In this document: positions 63,201 to 64,000 of the stretch, one piece after another
How the letters are laid out: the number at the start of each line of letters is the position of its first letter
Position numbering within the stretch: the stretch's first letter is position 1
Assembly (NCBI GenBank): GCA_963757335.1
Contig: CAVWRJ010000025.1
Location: 1,178,001-1,242,000, forward strand
DNA from: DASQPA01 sp963757335
GTDB taxonomy: Bacteria; Acidobacteriota; Thermoanaerobaculia; Multivoradales; UBA5704
Reading direction: 5' to 3'
DNA: 64,000 bases
Made by a program: the position numbers and the translations under genes
The notes under the pieces: model-generated
What the model was told of the DNA's origin: nothing
The model's database searches: none
Seen by the model: only the letters and a program-made list of their open reading frames with translations

Positions 63201-64000
63201 GCGCCAGGAGGGCGGAGAAGCCGGCGAGGAGAGTCATGAACAGGGTTCCCCCGGCGCTCCGGGAGAGCCGGGCCAGGGCCTCGACGCGCTCAGGGCCGAG
63301 GACGAAAGGGCGCACCGCTCCCCGGCCCGTCCGCTGTCGGGGCCGCGGGTGGTCGGTCGGGAGGTCCAAGGGAGGCAGGCCGGCGAGGGTCTCCCGCCAC
63401 CAGGCGATCTCCCGTTCGAGCACCGCGCCCGAGAGCCACTGCCGCTGCCAGACGGCGAAATCCGCATACTGGATCGGCAGCGCCGGCAGGACCTCTATCG
63501 ACGAGGTGTTTCCGGCCAGGAAGGCGCGGTAGAGCGCTCCCAGCTCCTCGACCAGCACTCCCACCGACCAGCCGTCGGAGACGATGTGGTGCAGGTTGAA
63601 GAGCGCCCGCTGCCGCTCCCGCCCGATACCGATCAGCACCGCCCGCAGGAGCGGCCCGTGGGCGAGGTCGAACGGCCGGCGGGCCTCCTCCCGGGTCAGC
63701 CGGGCCAGCTCCGGCCCCCGCGCCGGCTCCGCAATACCCGTGAGGTCGACCTCGGGCACCTTCAGCGAATTCTCGGGGCTGACGGGACCCTCGGGAGCGA
63801 TCACCTGCACCGGCCGGCTGCCGGTCCAGGCGAAGGTCGTCCGCAGCGCTTCGTGCCGGCGGACGATCGCCGCCAGGCCGGCGACGAACGCCGCCCGGTC
63901 CAACCTGCCCGCGAGCTCGAACGCCGCCGGCATGTTGTAAGCCGAGCTTCCCGGCTCCAGCTGGTCTAAAAACCACAGCCGTTCCTGGGCGAAGGAGAGC
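54292..64000 (-). CDS. NRPS, (C)-A-T-C-A-T-C-A-T, N-terminus outside window
   Basis: 3235 codons read without interruption to the right edge; the first visible text (LSFAQERLWFLDQLEPG) is the start of a condensation domain, so the N-terminus or further modules lie outside. Module 1: A near 62145, pocket D,A,W,F,L,G,V,T,F, between the Ile code DAFFLGVTFK and the Leu code; carrier near 60950. Module 2: HHIVSDGWS near 60345, A near 58940, carrier near 57765. Module 3: HHIVSDGWS near 57150, A near 55690, carrier near 54535. Modules 2 and 3 both show pocket D,L,F,N,N,A,L,T,Y, the alanine code also used in locus A. No thioesterase, reductase or epimerase domain follows; the protein ends in a charged tail. 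Confidence 0.95.
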   Translation of the reverse strand, partial: LSFAQERLWFLDQLEPGSSAYNMPAAFELAGRLDRAAFVAGLAAIVRRHEALRTTFAWTGSRPVQVIAPEGPVSPENSLKVPEVDLTGIAEPARGPELARLTREEARRPFDLAHGPLLRAVLIGIGRERQRALFNLHHIVSDGWSVGVLVEELGALYRAFLAGNTSSIEVLPALPIQYADFAVWQRQWLSGAVLEREIAWWRETLAGLPPLDLPTDHPRPRQRTGRGAVRPFVLGPERVEALARLSRSAGGTLFMTLLAGFSALLARITGQEDLAVGTPIANRTRRESEGLIGFFVNTLVLRSDLSGDPEFRQLLSRVRRTTLAAYAHQDLPFEKVVEAVTAERDPGRTPVFQVLFSLQNAPSRTLALPDLELSRVELDGESAKFDLTLNLAATPDGLIGIWEYSTDLFEAATIERLSECLGELLASATAAPERRLWDLPLLTAAERHQLAEWSGGATNYPRESTVHELFLEQARRAPDAVALVSGGAALSYGELDRQAGRLALHLAALGVGAEVPVAVCLGRPLDRVVVMLAILAAGGAFVPLDPAFPRERLTFLLHDTAAPVVVTEEGLRELLPAATALPAKVLCLDRAADWTDGADGTAVPGERGRALPLSLAYVMYTSGSTGTPKGVAVPHQAIVRLVRETDYAPLAAADRVAQLANTAFDATTWEIWGALVNGGTLVLIERDLALSPRQLAAHLAEQQVTALFLTTALFNQVAREEPAAFNPLSWLLFGGEAVDPQLVRRVLEAGGPARLLHVYGPTENTTFSTWHPVVAVPAGATTVAIGGPIANSTVHVLDRGGWPAPAGVPGELFVGGDGLARGYLGRPELTAERFVPSPFGTPGARLYRTGDLVRFSVTGTPGAIEFLGRIDAQVKIRGFRIEPGEIEAALATHPEVEQAAVLVRQESGEKRLIAYVAARPGGDPLAVPELRAFLRERLPEYMVPAGFLVLDMLPLNPNGKVDRRALPAFEIAAEPRSLTAPRTPAEEVMAGIWAEVLGIEVARIDLHDGFFELGGHSLLATRLISRVREAFGVELPVKAVFEAPTVAGLAALADLELARGLGLAAPPLVPLPGAARASQYQLPLSFAQERLWFLDQLEPGGSSYNVPFALWLTGTPDAGRLAASLGGVVRRHEALRTTFEAGAEGPVQVIAPERGLDLPVIDLAALPEGHREATALRLARVEAARPFDLARGPLLRASLLRLGSARHLLGINLHHIVSDGWSMGVLVGELGEIYGALAEGRPAALAPLPIQYADFAVWQRSWLAGEVLARQLGWWQERLAGMPEVLELPADRPRPAVASLRGASLPVELGLGAEVSGLGRSRGATTFMVLLAAFQSLLSRLSGQDRVVVGSPVANRNRLETEGLIGFFVNTLVLPADLTSDPAFAVLLGQLRETTLGAYAHQDLPFEKLVEALSPARSLAYSPLFQVMLTLQNAPLPRLSLPGLAAEPAPLGGGTEKFDLSLTLLARGEGDLAGTLSYSTDLFERGTAERLLGWFAALLGGALGEPGRRVSELPLLAESERRQLLAWSAGADLAVEPSCLHELVATQAARTPAAEALIAGTERLTYGELAARAYRLAAVLRGLGVGPEERVAVCLPRSPALVVALLAVLEAGGAYVPLDPAYPAERLRLMLGDSGARVLLTQAELTGRLPAPAARVVLLDPAGETQEPQAAAVAGSAPGADNLAYLIYTSGSTGTPKGVALTHRSAVAMVRWAQQVWSPEELSGVLFATSVCFDLSVFELFVPLSTGGRVIVADNALALPILPAAGEVTLVNTVPSAMAELVREGGVPASVRTVNLAGEALQRPLVGALYALPQVARVWNLYGPSEDTTYSTFALQVRSAQRAPGIGRPIAGTRAHVLDRGLQPAPLGVPGELYLGGAGLARGYFGRPELTAERFVPDPDPGSEHAGERLYRTGDLVRYREDGELDFLGRIDHQVKVRGFRIELGEIESALAAVSAGAEGSGVAEVAVLVREDRPGDPRLVAFLAAGDPAPSPAALRTALRARLPEYMVPGAFVVLPRLPLSPNGKVDRRALSRLAPQASEGSDVASAAPRTPAEEMMAGIWADVLGREQVGVDDSFFALGGHSLLATRLVSRVREAFGVELALKAVFEAPTVAGLAGLAERALAAGLGSPPPPLVPLPPASRTGPLPLSFAQERLWFLDQLEPGSAAYNMPVALQLDGVLDLPALAASLDAIVRRHEALRTTFRTGAEGPEQGIAPAPELPLPVPVVGLDALPAAVGEAVARRLVRAEAARPFDLARGPLLRALLLRLRPASHLLIVNLHHIVSDGWSLGVLVRELGEGYGARAAGRAPLLPELPVQYADYAVWQRGWLAGEVLARQLAWWRERLAGVPEVIELPADRPRPPVQGLRGESLPVTLPPALGDGVSGLGRSAGATVFMVLLAAFQALLSRLSGQSRVVVGSPVANRIHREVEGLIGFFVNTLPLPADLASDPPVAALLAQVRETTLGAYAHQDVPFEKLVAELAPERSLAHSPLFQVMLILQNAPLPKLALPGLAAEPLGLASGMEKFDLTLTLAEGAQGGLAGALSYSTERFERATGVRFLGWFSALLAGAVSESGQTISSLPLLAEGEREQLLAWGTGAALAPAAVCLHELVAAQAARTPAAEALIAGSERLTYGDLQARASRLAAVLRGLGVGPEERVGVCLTRSPALVVALLAVLGAGGAYVPLDPTYPAERLSLMLGDSGARVLLTQAELTERLAISAGSAMPAISAGSNLQTVLLDSAGHPLESWEELLEGPAPGADNLAYLIYTSGSTGKPKGVALAHRSAVARVRWAREVWSPAELSGVLFATSVCFDLSVFELFVPLSTGGRVILADHALALPSLPAAGEVTLVNTVPSAMAELVREGGVPASVRTVNLAGEALQRPLVAALYGLPQIERVWNLYGPSEDTTYSTFSLQARSSETSPAIGRPIAGTRAEVLDRWLRPSPLGVPGELFLGGAGLARGYFGRPELTAERFVPDPAGPAGERLYRTGDRTRFRPDGELEFLGRIDHQVKVRGFRIELGEIEAALAAHPAVAAAAVLARLAQADRPGDLRLVAYVVARESAADLPDTLRASLAERLPAYMVPAVFVTLPELPLSPNGKVDRKALPAPEWSSGSSQVAPRTALEAILVGIWCEVLGLDRVGIEDSFFRLGGHSLLATRLVSRVRKTFQVDLPLRRLFETPTVAALAEMVVAAEARPGQSEKIARVLLRLKERSGDAPSAGNERREPAPAPGV

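Overview
The window is G+C-rich, densely packed bacterial chromosome carrying parts of two nonribosomal peptide synthetase (NRPS) loci with housekeeping and cell-surface genes between them. The uniformly high G+C, the mix of gene families and the size of the NRPS genes suggest a large-genome soil-type lineage such as Acidobacteriota or Myxococcota. That placement is inference; there is no rRNA or marker gene here to settle it.

Layout. (1) 26059 to 1, minus strand: NRPS locus A, an apparent operon in the order Fe(II)/2-oxoglutarate oxygenase with an extra N-terminal domain, A-T-C-A-T, C-A-T-C-A-T, C-A-T-C-A-T, C-A-T-(E-like), MFS exporter (cut by the window edge). Pocket residues read by eye suggest Leu-like, Ala, unknown, Val-like, unknown, Gly, Gly. 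There is no thioesterase, and the last domain is an epimerase fold lacking both catalytic residues. (2) 26060-26523: structured, palindrome-rich intergenic region. (3) 26524-27991: bcp peroxiredoxin and a DMT transporter whose start lies in a 9-bp satellite. (4) 27997-35672, minus strand: a divergent glutamate-dehydrogenase-family protein, a small membrane protein, ileS, an unrecognised membrane protein, and a duplicated 3' end of ileS; several of these genes have lower G+C than their surroundings. (5) 35673-36558: non-coding, with a 21-bp periodic degenerate array. (6) 36559-46796: AbrB-like protein (minus), then a plus-strand run of leucine dehydrogenase and a translationally coupled exopolysaccharide cluster (GT2, flippase, MBOAT, AlgJ/X-like, GT4, deacetylase, hexapeptide acyltransferase, secreted protein). 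(7) 46888-47228: a second array of about 21 bp period. (8) 47353-54281: Kbp/LysM protein, MbfA-like ferritin-VIT protein, secreted amidohydrolase, small membrane protein, DUF1415 protein, phosphoglucomutase, Gfo/Idh/MocA oxidoreductase. (9) 54292 to the right edge, minus strand: NRPS locus B, three modules visible (aliphatic, Ala, Ala), open at its 5' end and without a thioesterase.

The sequence contains about fifteen single-base frameshifts, nearly all of them +1, in the two middle NRPS genes of locus A, in ileS and in the AlgJ/X-like gene. The other two NRPS genes of locus A and all of visible locus B are intact. Homopolymer positions and near-perfect restoration on removing one base make assembly or sequencing error the simplest reading, but decay of locus A cannot be excluded from sequence alone.
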